Assembly (NCBI RefSeq): GCF_900105335.1
Contig: NZ_LT629770.1
Location: forward strand, 1,488,001 to 1,552,000
Length of the DNA stretch: 64,000 nucleotides
DNA from: Microbacterium paraoxydans
GTDB lineage: Bacteria > Actinomycetota > Actinomycetes > Actinomycetales > Microbacteriaceae
Reading direction: 5' to 3'
Made by a program: the position numbers and the translations under genes. Positions within the stretch are counted from its first letter, which is position 1. Each line of letters begins with the position of its first letter. Below are positions 48,627 through 57,165 of this stretch, piece after piece. The notes beneath the pieces were generated by a model. That model saw nothing but the letters and a program-made list of their open reading frames with translations, did not search any database and had not been told where the DNA came from.

Positions 48627-49661
48627 TCACTTCCCGGGGGTGAAGGCGTCGTCGAAGTACGTCTCCACGTCGCCGTCGCCCGAGATGAGCCCGGCCTCGG
48701 ACAGGACCTCCAGCGTGGACTCCCAGTCCTCGGTGGCGTTCGCGCCGGGAGCCTGGCCCTCGGTGGCGTCGGTGTGGAGCAGCTCGATGGTCTCCTCCCA
48801 CTGGTGCAGCAGGACCTCCTGCGACGGCATCTGCGGGTCCTTGCCCTCCATCGCGGCCACCGCCGCCTCGGGGTCCTCCTGCGCGGCCTCGAAGGCCTCG
48901 GAGGTCGCCGCGACCAGCGCCTCGACGAGCTCCGGGTCGTTCTCGATGGTGTCGGTGGGCGCGATGAGGCCGTTGCTGAAGAAGTTCAGGCCGGCGTCGG
49001 AGTAGCGCAGGTACTCGACGTCCTTGCCGCTCTTGTCGGCGATGGTCGGGCCCTGGTCGTGCGCGAAGCCGATGAGCCCGTCGACCTTCCCGGACAGCAT
49101 GGCGGCGATCTTGCCCGCGGCGTCGAGGTTCTGCTGGGTCACGTCGCCCTCCTCCAGGCCCACGGCCTCGAGGTACATCGGGAAGGTCGTGGTCGGGGCG
49201 TCTCCCGCGGAGACCGCGATGGTCTTGCCCTTGAGGTCTTCCGGGCTGGAGATGCCGGAGTCGGCGAAGACCTGGACGGCCGACGGCGTGGTCTGCAGGA
49301 AGACGCCGACGCTCTTGATGCCGACGCCCTTGTCGATGTTCGCGAGGACGGCCGGGGTGTCCGCCCAGCCGAAGTCGACCTGCCCCTGCCCGACGGCCTG
49401 CGCGGTCTTCGTCGAGCCCTGGCCGGCCTTGATCGTGAGGTCGATGCCGTGCTCCTCGAAGATGCCCTGGTCGACGCCGTAGTAGAACGCGGCGTGCTCG
49501 CCGTACGGGTACCAGTTGAGCATGAGGGTGACCGGCGTGAGCTCGCCGCCGTCACCGTCGCCGGAGCTCGCCGGGGCCGTCGATCCTCCGCAGCCGGAGA
49601 GGGCGAGCACCGCGGCGGACGCGAGGGCGATCGAGCTGAGGATGGTGCCTGACTTCTTCAT
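48627..49661 (-). CDS. ABC importer solute-binding lipoprotein, NMT1/THI5-like
   Basis: 344 residues. The signal peptide ends in the lipobox LALSGCGG (Cys near 24). The mature N-terminus VTLMLNWYPYGEHAAFYYGVDQGIFEEHGIDLTI is the NMT1/THI5-like pattern shared by binding proteins for pyrimidine precursors (ThiY), riboflavin-type compounds and sulfonates. GQGQVDFGWADTPAVLANI and IGFAHDQGPTIADKSGKDVEYLRYSDAGLNFFSNGLIA follow. With the adjacent permease and ATPase it forms an importer. The ligand is unknown; no TPP riboswitch or thiamine gene was found near it. Confidence 0.88.
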   Translation of the reverse strand: MKKSGTILSSIALASAAVLALSGCGGSTAPASSGDGDGGELTPVTLMLNWYPYGEHAAFYYGVDQGIFEEHGIDLTIKAGQGSTKTAQAVGQGQVDFGWADTPAVLANIDKGVGIKSVGVFLQTTPSAVQVFADSGISSPEDLKGKTIAVSAGDAPTTTFPMYLEAVGLEEGDVTQQNLDAAGKIAAMLSGKVDGLIGFAHDQGPTIADKSGKDVEYLRYSDAGLNFFSNGLIAPTDTIENDPELVEALVAATSEAFEAAQEDPEAAVAAMEGKDPQMPSQEVLLHQWEETIELLHTDATEGQAPGANATEDWESTLEVLSEAGLISGDGDVETYFDDAFTPGK

Positions 49662-49691
49662 CAGTGCCTTCTTTCGTGGGGGCGAGGGGGG

Positions 49692-50543
49692 TCAGAGTCG
49701 GACGGTGGCCGCGGCGACGTCGCGCTTGGAGGCGTGCCACGGGATGAGGAAGCGCTCGGCGATCTGGATGATGCCGAAGAGGATGACGCCGAGCAGCGAC
49801 ATGATGATGAGCGCGGCGAAGAGCATGGCGGTGTCGAGGTTGCCGTTGGCCTGGAGGATCACGTACCCGAGGCCCTCGTTCGCGCCGACGAACTCGCCGA
49901 CGACGGCACCGGTGACCGCGAGCGTCGCGGCGACCTTGAGGCCGGAGAGGAGCTCGGGCAGCGCCGCGGGCAGCCGCACCTTGAGGAAGGTCTTGAAGCG
50001 GCTCGCTCCCATGGTCGACGCGAGCTGGAGGATCTCCGGGTCGACGGTGCGCAGACCCGCGAGGCCCGAGATGACGACGGGGAAGAACGCCATGAGCACG
50101 GCCACGAGGATCTTCGGCTCCGCCCCGAACCCGAGCCACACGACGAACAGCGGGGCGATCGCGATCTTCGGGATGACCTGCGCGAAGAGGATGACGGGAT
50201 AGAGCGTCTGCTCCAGGCCCCGCGAGTAGACCATGAGCACGGCGACGAGGACGCCGACGACGACCGCGATGACGAATCCGATCACGGTCTCGTAAGTGGT
50301 GACCCAGGTGTTCTGCGCGAGGTAGGCGGCGTTGTCGGTGAAGGCGGCCCAGGTGTCGGCCGGCGACGGGATGATGAACGCCGGCACCCACCCGAGGCTC
50401 GTGGAGACCCACCAGAGCGCGAGCACCGCGAGCACGAAGACGAGCGGATGCCAGTGGCGGCTCCACCAGCGGACGATGCCCGGAGGCTCGGGACGATCGG
50501 CGGCCAGCGCCAGGGTCATGGTCGCGGAGGGGGCAGACGACAT
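49692..50543 (-). CDS. ABC importer permease, BPD_transp_1 (SsuC/ThiX type)
   Basis: 283 residues from the ATG at 50543; the frame extends through the promoter and is not used. Six membrane helices are visible, starting LVFVLAVLALWWVSTSLGWVPAFIIPSPADTW; the ATPase-coupling EAA loop is ASTMGASRFKTFLKVRLPAALPELLSGLKVAATLAVTGAVVGEF. It is the first gene of the operon. A consensus promoter (50602-50630) lies 60 bp upstream, and a small CGGGAA/TTTCCCG hairpin sits in the leader. Confidence 0.9.
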   Translation of the reverse strand: MSSAPSATMTLALAADRPEPPGIVRWWSRHWHPLVFVLAVLALWWVSTSLGWVPAFIIPSPADTWAAFTDNAAYLAQNTWVTTYETVIGFVIAVVVGVLVAVLMVYSRGLEQTLYPVILFAQVIPKIAIAPLFVVWLGFGAEPKILVAVLMAFFPVVISGLAGLRTVDPEILQLASTMGASRFKTFLKVRLPAALPELLSGLKVAATLAVTGAVVGEFVGANEGLGYVILQANGNLDTAMLFAALIIMSLLGVILFGIIQIAERFLIPWHASKRDVAAATVRL

Positions 50544-50601
50544 GGGGTCCTCGACATCTTCGTGAAGGATTCGGGAAAGCGCATTCCCGTTCGGTGTTGC
50601 G

Positions 50602-50630
50602 AGTCTATGCCGACGCTTCTGCCGTGTCAA
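50602..50630 (-). promoter_or_regulatory. Promoter of the NMT1-type ABC operon
   Basis: On the minus strand a perfect TTGACA (complement 50625-50630) is 17 bp from TAGACT (complement 50602-50607), about 60 bp upstream of the permease start. Confidence 0.75.
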
Positions 50631-50684
50631 CGCATGGCCGTGTCCGCACCGTCGTCGCCCCCGCAGGAGGGGCGTCCGGGCCAA

Positions 50685-51788
50685 TCACCGCGTCCGGGCG
50701 AGAGCCGCGCCCGCGACCCGCAGCCAGCGTGCGGGATCGGTCAGGGCGGCGGTCGTCGACCCCGCCAGCGCGGTCAACGACACCGCCTCCGCGAAGAGGC
50801 TCGTGTCTGCGTCGTCCGCGATCCGACCCGCGGCGAGCAGAGGACGCGCCCCTGCCTCGGCGGCGAGCGCGGCGAGGAACGACGGCACCTTCCCGTCGCC
50901 CGACTGGCCGTCGTAGGACCCCTCGCCGGTGATCACGACCTCGGCACCACGGACGGCGCCAGCCAGATCGATGAGCGCGGCCACCTCGGCCGCCCCCGGA
51001 GCGAGGACCCCGCCCCAGCGAACGAGAGCGGCGCCCGTCCCCCCGGCGGCCCCCGTGCCCGGCAGCTCCGGGTCGACGGGCAAGAGGGCGGCGAGATGGG
51101 CAAGCGCGTCGTCGACGCGCGCGATGTCCTCCGGTGCCGTGAGCCCCTTCTGCGGGCCGAACACCGCTGCCGCGCCGCGCGGGCCGGTGAGCGGATTCGT
51201 GACATCGGTCAGCACGCGGACGTCGGGTGCCGCGCGCAGGGCCCCGAGATCCGCCGTGACGATGTCCGCCAGCCCGCGCGCGCCCCGCGCGACCGGATCG
51301 CCGACCGCGTCCAGAAAGCGTGCCCCGAGGGCGGTGAGCATGCCCGTGCCCCCGTCGGTGGAGGCGCTGGAGCCGATGCCGAGGATCAGGCGTGAGACGC
51401 CGTGATCGAGCGCCGCGGCGATCGCCTGCCCGAAGCCGGTCGTGTCGGCGTCCCAGGGGCGCAGATCGTCGAGGAGCTCGATGCCCGAGGTCGAGGCGAT
51501 GTCGACGACGCCGGTGCCGCCGGGGGCGTCGGTCGTGCTCGGCAGGAGCAGCCACGACGTCTCGACGGGAGCGCCCGCCGGACCGTCGACCGTGATGGGC
51601 ATCCGTCGCGCGTCGGGCACCGCCGTGGCGAAGGCGGCGACGGTCCCCTCCCCGCCGTCGGCCATCGGACGGAGCACGATGTCCGCAGCCGGCCCGACCT
51701 CCCGCCAGCCGTCGGCGAGTGCCGCGGCAGCGTCCGCCGCCGTGATCGTGCCCTTGAAACTGTCCGGCGCGATGACGACCCGGGTCAT
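50685..51788 (-). CDS. Glycerate kinase (GlxK/GarK family)
   Basis: 367 residues. The family start VVIAPDSFKGTITAADAAAALADGW and the motif LRPMADGGEGTVAAF are unmistakable; LILGIGSSASTDGGTGMLTALGARFLD and FGPQKGLT follow. It phosphorylates D-glycerate (2-kinase in this family) with ATP, feeding lower glycolysis. It starts at the ATG overlapping the LacI-type regulator stop by 4 bp (ATGA). In this cluster it could take up glycerate arising from the neighbouring dehydrogenases and aldolase-like enzyme; that flow is inferred. Confidence 0.92.
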   Translation of the reverse strand: MTRVVIAPDSFKGTITAADAAAALADGWREVGPAADIVLRPMADGGEGTVAAFATAVPDARRMPITVDGPAGAPVETSWLLLPSTTDAPGGTGVVDIASTSGIELLDDLRPWDADTTGFGQAIAAALDHGVSRLILGIGSSASTDGGTGMLTALGARFLDAVGDPVARGARGLADIVTADLGALRAAPDVRVLTDVTNPLTGPRGAAAVFGPQKGLTAPEDIARVDDALAHLAALLPVDPELPGTGAAGGTGAALVRWGGVLAPGAAEVAALIDLAGAVRGAEVVITGEGSYDGQSGDGKVPSFLAALAAEAGARPLLAAGRIADDADTSLFAEAVSLTALAGSTTAALTDPARWLRVAGAALARTR

Positions 51789-52852
51789 GCCCGCAGCCCC
51801 GGGGTGCTCGCACGCACGACCACCTCGAGCGGGAGCGTCGGCTGCTGCCAGTCCTCGTCGACGATCGCGCGGAAGGCCTGGTAGCCGGCGTCGCTCAGCG
51901 GCACGCAGACCGTGGTGAGGGCCGGGGTGACGTCGCGACTCGAGGGCACGTCGTCGAAGCCGCAGACCGCGATGTCGGCGCCGACCTCCCGGCCCGCTGC
52001 ACGGATGGCCGCCATCGCGCCGATCGCCACGACGTCGCTGATGCCGAACACCACGGTGCCCTCGGGGACACCGGCGGCGAGGGCTTCGGTCATCGCCGTT
52101 GCCCCGGACTCCCGACGGAAGTCTCCGCGGACGGTCTGCGCGACCTCTCCGCCGCCCTCCGCGAATCCGGCGCGGAATCCCGCCAGCCGGTCGTCCGAGG
52201 TGCGCACGCCCTCCGCCGCCCCGACGAGCACGGCGGAGCGATACCCGAGCTCCGCCATACGACGACCGAGAGCCGCGGCCCCGGCCCGGTTGTCGATCTC
52301 CACCCGGCGATCGCCGTCGCCGTCCGCACCGAAGGCGACCACACGGCCCCCGAGCCGGGTGAACTCGGCGAGCTCGCGAGCGGTCTCGGCCTGCCCCTCC
52401 TCCTGCGTCCGCGAGGCGGCGAGGATGAGGCCCTGCGGACGCTGGCCGCGCAGGGCGCGGACGATCCGGGCCTCCCGCGCCGGGTCGCGCTCGGTGATGG
52501 CCACCGTCACGACGAGCCCCTGCTCGTCGGCACCCCGGGCGACGCCCGAGGCGATGAGGCCGAAGTAGGGGTCGGCGATGTCGGCGACGAGGAGCGCGAT
52601 CACCGGCGAGCGTCCGCGGGCGGTCGCCTGCGCGGAGACGTTGGCCGTGTAGCCGAGGGCCTCGGCGGCGGCCTCCACCCGTTCCCGGAACGCCGCCGCG
52701 ACCTTGCGTTCGGAGCCGTTGAGCACGCGGGACGCGGTCGCCAGCGACACACCGGCCTCGAGTGCGACGTCATGCAACGTGGGCGCCGGCCCCCGGGCGT
52801 GACGGGGGCGACGCGCGGCCGGCGGCTCTGCCGGTGTGGCGGACGGGGTCAT
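51785..52852 (-). CDS. LacI-family transcriptional regulator
   Basis: 355 residues. After a proline/arginine-rich leader (1-24) the helix-turn-helix TLHDVALEAGVSLATASRVLNGSERKV is standard LacI, followed by the hinge ANVSAQATARGRS and a periplasmic-binding-like sensor (IALLVADIADPYFGLIASG..., AVCGFDDVPSSRDVTPALTTV). It is coupled to glycerate kinase by a 4-bp overlap. TAGGCT ends 6 nt before the ATG, so it can be made from its own leaderless transcript. The LacI-type palindrome at 57114-57127 upstream of the catabolic operon is a plausible target. Confidence 0.92.
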   Translation of the reverse strand: MTPSATPAEPPAARRPRHARGPAPTLHDVALEAGVSLATASRVLNGSERKVAAAFRERVEAAAEALGYTANVSAQATARGRSPVIALLVADIADPYFGLIASGVARGADEQGLVVTVAITERDPAREARIVRALRGQRPQGLILAASRTQEEGQAETARELAEFTRLGGRVVAFGADGDGDRRVEIDNRAGAAALGRRMAELGYRSAVLVGAAEGVRTSDDRLAGFRAGFAEGGGEVAQTVRGDFRRESGATAMTEALAAGVPEGTVVFGISDVVAIGAMAAIRAAGREVGADIAVCGFDDVPSSRDVTPALTTVCVPLSDAGYQAFRAIVDEDWQQPTLPLEVVVRASTPGLRA

Positions 52853-52895
52853 GCTCCGAGCCTACCGACGGGAACGGAACCGCTTCGAGGGGCGC

Positions 52896-53660
52896 TCACG
52901 GCTGCCGCCCGAGAAACCCGAGGAGGGCGGCGGCTTCCCCGGCGAGGAGCTCCGGGGCGTCGTCGGGCACGAACTCCAGCAGGGCGTCGCGCGGCGGGTG
53001 CGCGGAGGCGGCGGCGTCCGCGAAGAACCGGGTCCACAGTGCGGACCGCGAGCGGAGCGGATGGCGCTCGGTGCGCGGCCACCAGGAGAAGACATGAGCG
53101 GCGGAGACATGGGGGCCGAGCCGGCGGAACTCCTCGAGCACCACGGGGACGGGGGCGCCGACCGTGGGCTGCCAGTACGTCGACAGCATCGGATGATCGA
53201 CCTCGTGCAGCAGCTCGAGGGTGGCCGGGGCGGTGTCGGCGAGCGTGCCGCCGTGGAACTCCAGGGCGAGCCCGATGCCCCGGGCACCCGCTTCGACCGC
53301 CGCCGCGCGGAGGCGCGTCACGACGCGGGCACGCTCGGGCGCGGACACCTCCGCGGAGCCGTGCTCACCGGCCCACACCCGCACGCGGTCAGCACCCAGG
53401 GCCGTGGCGCTGTCGAGGACCGCGGTGAGCGACTCCTCCGGACCGGCGCGGAAGTACGACCCGTACGACGCGACGGCGAGTCCGGCATCCGTGGTCATCC
53501 GCGCGACCTCCGCCGCGCGGTCGACCTCTCCCGGCGGCACATGCACGTCTCCGCCCCACTCGATCACGTCGAGACCCGCGGCGGCCGCGAGCGCGACGAT
53601 CCTCTCCGGCGGCAGGGCACGGAACGTCACCGAGCACAGTCCCGCACGGATCCCCGTCAT
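52896..53660 (-). CDS. Sugar phosphate isomerase/epimerase (xylose isomerase-like TIM barrel)
   Basis: 254 residues of the AP_endonuc_2 fold. Metal-site pattern pieces are visible: VIEWGGDVHVPPGE (Glu), LALEFHGGTLADT (Glu/His), STYWQPTVG and HVSAAHVFSW (His). Family members isomerise or epimerise sugars and, in some clusters, act on 3-keto-glycosides. It lies 43 bp upstream of the LacI gene and 102 bp downstream of a second TIM-barrel gene, all on one strand. The exact substrate cannot be read. The sequence differs clearly from the neighbouring barrel. Confidence 0.82.
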   Translation of the reverse strand: MTGIRAGLCSVTFRALPPERIVALAAAAGLDVIEWGGDVHVPPGEVDRAAEVARMTTDAGLAVASYGSYFRAGPEESLTAVLDSATALGADRVRVWAGEHGSAEVSAPERARVVTRLRAAAVEAGARGIGLALEFHGGTLADTAPATLELLHEVDHPMLSTYWQPTVGAPVPVVLEEFRRLGPHVSAAHVFSWWPRTERHPLRSRSALWTRFFADAAASAHPPRDALLEFVPDDAPELLAGEAAALLGFLGRQP

Positions 53661-53762
53661 CCCGTCATCCTCTCAGTCCTCCCGATCCCCCCGACTCCTT
53701 CCGGCCCGTTCCCTCCGCCGTCGTCGTGCATCCGGAACCACGGAGGACCGGGGAGTCCGGAC

Positions 53763-54680
53763 TCACAGGTGGGGGGCGACCGCCGTCGCGAAGGCCTCGG
53801 CCGTGCGGCGGACCACACGGGCCGGGTCATCGGCCCAGACGTCGGCATGGAAGATCTCCACCTCGATGTCGCGGTCGTAACCGGTGTCCTGCACGGCCCG
53901 GGTGAGGGTTGCGAAGTCGATCACACCGTCCCCCGGATAGTGCCGGGAGAGGAGGGGATCTGCGGCGAGGGGGGTCTTCCAGTCGCACACCTGATACGTG
54001 GCGATGCGGCTCTCGCGTCCGGCCCTGGCGATCTGGTCGAGCACTTGCGGGTCCCACCAGATGTGGAACGTGTCGACGGCAGCGCCGACCACGGCAGGGT
54101 CGAAGTCCGCGGCGATGTCGAGCGCCTGGCCGAGGGTCGAGACCACCGCACGGTCCGAGGCGTACATCGGATGCAGCGGCTCGATCGCGAGGGTGACCCC
54201 GGCGGCTCGAGCGTCGTCCGCGAGGGCGCCGATGGCGTCGCGGACGCGCTCCCGCGCCCCGATGAGGTCGCGCGACCCCTCGGGCAGACCACCCGCGACG
54301 AGGACCAGCACCGCGGTCGAACCCTCCGCACCGGCCGCCGCGAGGGTGGCCGTCTCCTCGATCGCCCGCCGGTTGTCGTCGAGCGCGGCTTCGCGCTCCG
54401 GACCTGCCGGAAGCGTGAAGAAGCCCCCTCGGCAGTGCGTCGTGAAGCGCAGCCCGGAGTCGGTCAGCATGCGGGCGGCGACATCGAGGCCCACCTCCTG
54501 CACGGGCTCCCGCCACAGACCGATGGCCTCGACCCCCGCCGCCGCCGTGACGCGCAGGGCCGTCGCGAGGTCCGCGTGCTTCACGGTGGCCTGGTTGATC
54601 GAGAGCCGCGGGTGCGGCACGGTCCCGACGGCGGCCGCCCGGGACTCGCGCTCCGCCGCCAGGCTCCGGGTGGCGGTCAT
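53763..54680 (-). CDS. Sugar phosphate isomerase/epimerase (xylose isomerase-like TIM barrel), second copy
   Basis: 305 residues from the ATG at 54680, overlapping the DUF993 gene stop by 4 bp (ATGA); upstream frame overlaps DUF993 and is unused. The barrel opens HPRLSINQATVKHADLATALRVTAAAGVEAIGLW; metal-binding elements are LAIEPLHPMYASDRA (Glu), GAAVDTFHIWWDP (Asp/His), QVCDWKTPLA and EVEIFHADVWADDP (Glu/His). It is part of a Gfo/Idh, DUF993, barrel operon. It probably acts on the same sugar or sugar acid as those enzymes. Confidence 0.85.
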   Translation of the reverse strand: MTATRSLAAERESRAAAVGTVPHPRLSINQATVKHADLATALRVTAAAGVEAIGLWREPVQEVGLDVAARMLTDSGLRFTTHCRGGFFTLPAGPEREAALDDNRRAIEETATLAAAGAEGSTAVLVLVAGGLPEGSRDLIGARERVRDAIGALADDARAAGVTLAIEPLHPMYASDRAVVSTLGQALDIAADFDPAVVGAAVDTFHIWWDPQVLDQIARAGRESRIATYQVCDWKTPLAADPLLSRHYPGDGVIDFATLTRAVQDTGYDRDIEVEIFHADVWADDPARVVRRTAEAFATAVAPHL

Positions 54681-55897
54681 GCGTCCACTCCGTTCAGCCG
54701 GAGCAGGCCGTGCCAGCGCTCCCGCGCGAGCTCCGGCCGCTCCAGGGCGAGCGCCCCGTTCGCCAGCTCGACGATGCGGCTGAGGTGCGGCAGGCTCCGC
54801 GCGGAGTGCAGCCCCCCGACCATCTGGAACGCCGGCTGATGACCGTTGAGCCAGGACAGGAAGGCGACCCCGGTCTTGTAGTAGAAGGTCGGCGCCGCGA
54901 ACACCTGCCGGCTCAGCTCCTCGGTCGGCCCGAGGAGGGCGAGGTACCGCTCGGGGTCGTCCGCGTCGAGCGCCTGGATCGCGGCGGAGGCCACCGGGGC
55001 GAGAGCGGCGAACGCGCCGAGCAGTGCGTCCGAGTGGCCGCGCGACGCGGGCCCCTCGGGCGCGGGGGCGCCGGTCAGGCTGTCCCCGCCGATGAGGCCC
55101 ACGTAGTGGAAGTCGTCGCCGGTGAACATGCGCACGCCCTCCGGTAGCCGCTCGCGCACCCAGACCTCGGACTCCGCGTCGAGCAGACTCATCTTCACCC
55201 CGGCGACCGCGGCGCGGTTCTCGCCGATGATGTCGAGCAGCACCCCGGCGGCCTCCTGCCACGCGGGACCACCGCTCCCCCCGGAGGACGAGGGCGCGAA
55301 GTACCCCGCCAGTTCCGGATCGAACGCGGTACCGAGCCAGTGCAGCACGACGGGGACCGATGCGCGGGAGAGCACCTCCCGGTACACGCGGCGGTAGTCG
55401 TCCGCGCTCTCCGCGACCCTGGCCAGGTGCCGCGAGGCCATGAGCACCGGCCCCGCCCCCTGCTCCTCGGCGAAGTGCAGCTGCTCGAGGTAGGCGGCGA
55501 TCACCTGATCGAGCGGGATGCGCGCCTCGTCGACGTGGTCGGTGTTGACCCCGACCACGACCGTGCCGCCCTCCTCGCGGGCGACCTCCGCACTGCGGGC
55601 GATGAGTTCGCGCACCGCCGTCGCATCCAGACCCATGTTGCGCTGCGCGGTGTCCATCGCGTCGGCCACGCCGAGTCCCCACGAGTACACGTTGCGGCGG
55701 AACGCGAGCGTCGCGTCCCAGTCGATGTCGGCCGGCTGCCCCGGGGTGTTGTCCGCGTACGCCTTCGGGACGACGTGCGCGGCGGCATAGGCCACCCGAC
55801 TGCGGAGCGGACCCTCCGGCCGCGTGACGGCGTCGGCCTCCCGGAGCTCCGTGTCGGCGGTGCGGCCGTCGGCGGCGAGCAGGCGGAGCGTGGTCAT
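54677..55897 (-). CDS. DUF993 family protein (dihydrodipicolinate synthase/aldolase-like)
   Basis: 406 residues from the ATG at 55897, overlapping the oxidoreductase gene stop by 4 bp. It matches DUF993: SRVAYAAAHVVPKAYADNTPGQPADIDWDATLAFRRN near the start and GVADAMDTAQRNMGLD. The fold is related to the NAL/DHDPS class I aldolases: VAGVKMSLLDAE places K235 where those enzymes carry the Schiff-base lysine, and VPVVLHWLGTAFDP precedes it. A retro-aldol or hydrolytic step on a keto-sugar acid is plausible. No member's reaction is known to me, so the function is open. Confidence 0.82.
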   Translation of the reverse strand: MTTLRLLAADGRTADTELREADAVTRPEGPLRSRVAYAAAHVVPKAYADNTPGQPADIDWDATLAFRRNVYSWGLGVADAMDTAQRNMGLDATAVRELIARSAEVAREEGGTVVVGVNTDHVDEARIPLDQVIAAYLEQLHFAEEQGAGPVLMASRHLARVAESADDYRRVYREVLSRASVPVVLHWLGTAFDPELAGYFAPSSSGGSGGPAWQEAAGVLLDIIGENRAAVAGVKMSLLDAESEVWVRERLPEGVRMFTGDDFHYVGLIGGDSLTGAPAPEGPASRGHSDALLGAFAALAPVASAAIQALDADDPERYLALLGPTEELSRQVFAAPTFYYKTGVAFLSWLNGHQPAFQMVGGLHSARSLPHLSRIVELANGALALERPELARERWHGLLRLNGVDA

Positions 55898-57063
55898 GCC
55901 CGGTCCAGGGTCAGCGGCTCGAGCACGATCTTGCGTCCCTCGGCACTGGACGCGAGTCCGGCCTCGGCGAACTGGACCCCGCGCGCGCCGGCGAGCAGAT
56001 CGAACGGGTAGTCGGTGCCGAGGACGAACGAGGTGAGGTACTCCTCCCACTGCTGCCGGAAGCCGTTCTGGAACACGTCGTTCGTCGGCACCTGCTGCCA
56101 GTCGGCGTCGTAGTCGTGGCTGTCCTCCAGGTCGGGGTTCCACACGGGCTTCGGCGTGGCGTTGCGCGGCTGGATCTTGGCACCGAACAACCCCACGACG
56201 GCGGAGCCGTGCGTGCCGTCGACCTGGAACTCCACGAGCTCGTCACGGTTCACCCGCACGGTCCACGAGGAGTTGATCTCGGCGATCGCCCCGCCATCGA
56301 GTTCGAAGATGCCGTAGGCGGCATCCTCGGCCGTGGCCGTGTAGTGCTCGCCCTTCTCGTCCCAGCGGTCGGCGATGTGCACGGCGGCCTGCGCGTAGAC
56401 GCTCTTGACCTCGCCGAAGAGGTTCTCCAGCACGTAGTTCCAGTGCGGGAACATGTCGGTGATGATGCCGCCGCCGTCCTCCGTGCGGTAGTTCCAGCTC
56501 GGACGCTGCGCGGGCTGCCAGTCGCCCTCGAACACCCAGTAGCCGAACTCGCCGCGGACGGAGAGGATGCGGCCGAAGAAGCCGGAGTCGATGAGGCGCT
56601 TGAGCTTCTGCAGCCCCGGGAGGTAGAGCTTGTCGTGGACGACGCCGGTCTTCACACCGGCGTCACGCGCCAGCCGCGCGAGCTCCAGGGCCTCGTCCAG
56701 CGACTCGGCGGTGGGCTTCTCGGTGTAGATCACCTTGCCGGCGGCGATGGCCTTGCGGATCGCGGACGCCCGGGCCTTCGTGACGAGGAAGTCGGCGTAG
56801 ATCTCCCATCGCGGGTCGGCGAGGGCGGCGTCGAGGTCGGTCGTCCAGTCCTCGATGCCGTGCTTCGCGGCCAGCTCGGCGAGCTTGGCCTCGCTGCGTC
56901 CGACGAGGATCGGCCGCACGGTCACGCGCGTGCCGTCCGGGAGCTCGATCCCGCCCTCGTCGCGGATCGCGAGGATCGACCGCACGAGGTGCTGCCGGTA
57001 TCCCATGCGCCCGGAGACGCCGTTCATGATGATCCCGATCTCGCGGGTGGGGGCCTGTGCCAT
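55894..57063 (-). CDS. Gfo/Idh/MocA family oxidoreductase
   Basis: 389 residues from the ATG at 57063. An N-terminal Rossmann fold (IGIIMNGVSGRMGYRQHLVRSI) lacks the exact GxGxxG but is glycine-rich; the family EKP motif is at 115-117 (VIYTEKPTAES) and a likely catalytic segment VRGEFGYWVFEGDW...GGGIITDMFPHWNYVLE follows. It oxidises a sugar or glycoside hydroxyl with NAD(P). It is first in the operon ahead of DUF993 and the TIM barrels, with a LacI-type palindrome 50 bp upstream. The N-terminal GVSGRMG variant is shared by a subgroup often found with DUF993. Confidence 0.88.
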   Translation of the reverse strand: MAQAPTREIGIIMNGVSGRMGYRQHLVRSILAIRDEGGIELPDGTRVTVRPILVGRSEAKLAELAAKHGIEDWTTDLDAALADPRWEIYADFLVTKARASAIRKAIAAGKVIYTEKPTAESLDEALELARLARDAGVKTGVVHDKLYLPGLQKLKRLIDSGFFGRILSVRGEFGYWVFEGDWQPAQRPSWNYRTEDGGGIITDMFPHWNYVLENLFGEVKSVYAQAAVHIADRWDEKGEHYTATAEDAAYGIFELDGGAIAEINSSWTVRVNRDELVEFQVDGTHGSAVVGLFGAKIQPRNATPKPVWNPDLEDSHDYDADWQQVPTNDVFQNGFRQQWEEYLTSFVLGTDYPFDLLAGARGVQFAEAGLASSAEGRKIVLEPLTLDRA

Positions 57064-57113
57064 CTCGGTCCGTTCCTCTCGGTGGAAGCTGTCGGCGCTG
57101 ACAGGGGAATCTT

Positions 57114-57127
57114 GGTAAGCGCTTTCC
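57114..57127. promoter_or_regulatory. LacI-type (cre-like) operator
   Basis: GGTAAGCGCTTTCC is a 14-bp near-palindrome with the central AAGCGCTT of LacI/CcpA-type sites, 51 bp upstream of the Gfo/Idh gene. Three LacI-domain regulators are encoded within 7 kb. Site and regulator are matched by context only. Confidence 0.55.
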
Positions 57128-57165
57128 GAGATCATGGCATGAGACGCACGACCTCGCAACCGTCC

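Noticed and set aside
48616..48801. N-terminal extension of the ABC ATPase gene
   Set aside because: It overlaps the binding-protein gene and lacks ABC similarity; the ATG at 48615 is preferred.
50544..50601. TPP riboswitch before the NMT1-type importer
   Set aside because: The leader is under 60 nt and contains only a small hairpin; no thi-box pattern was seen.
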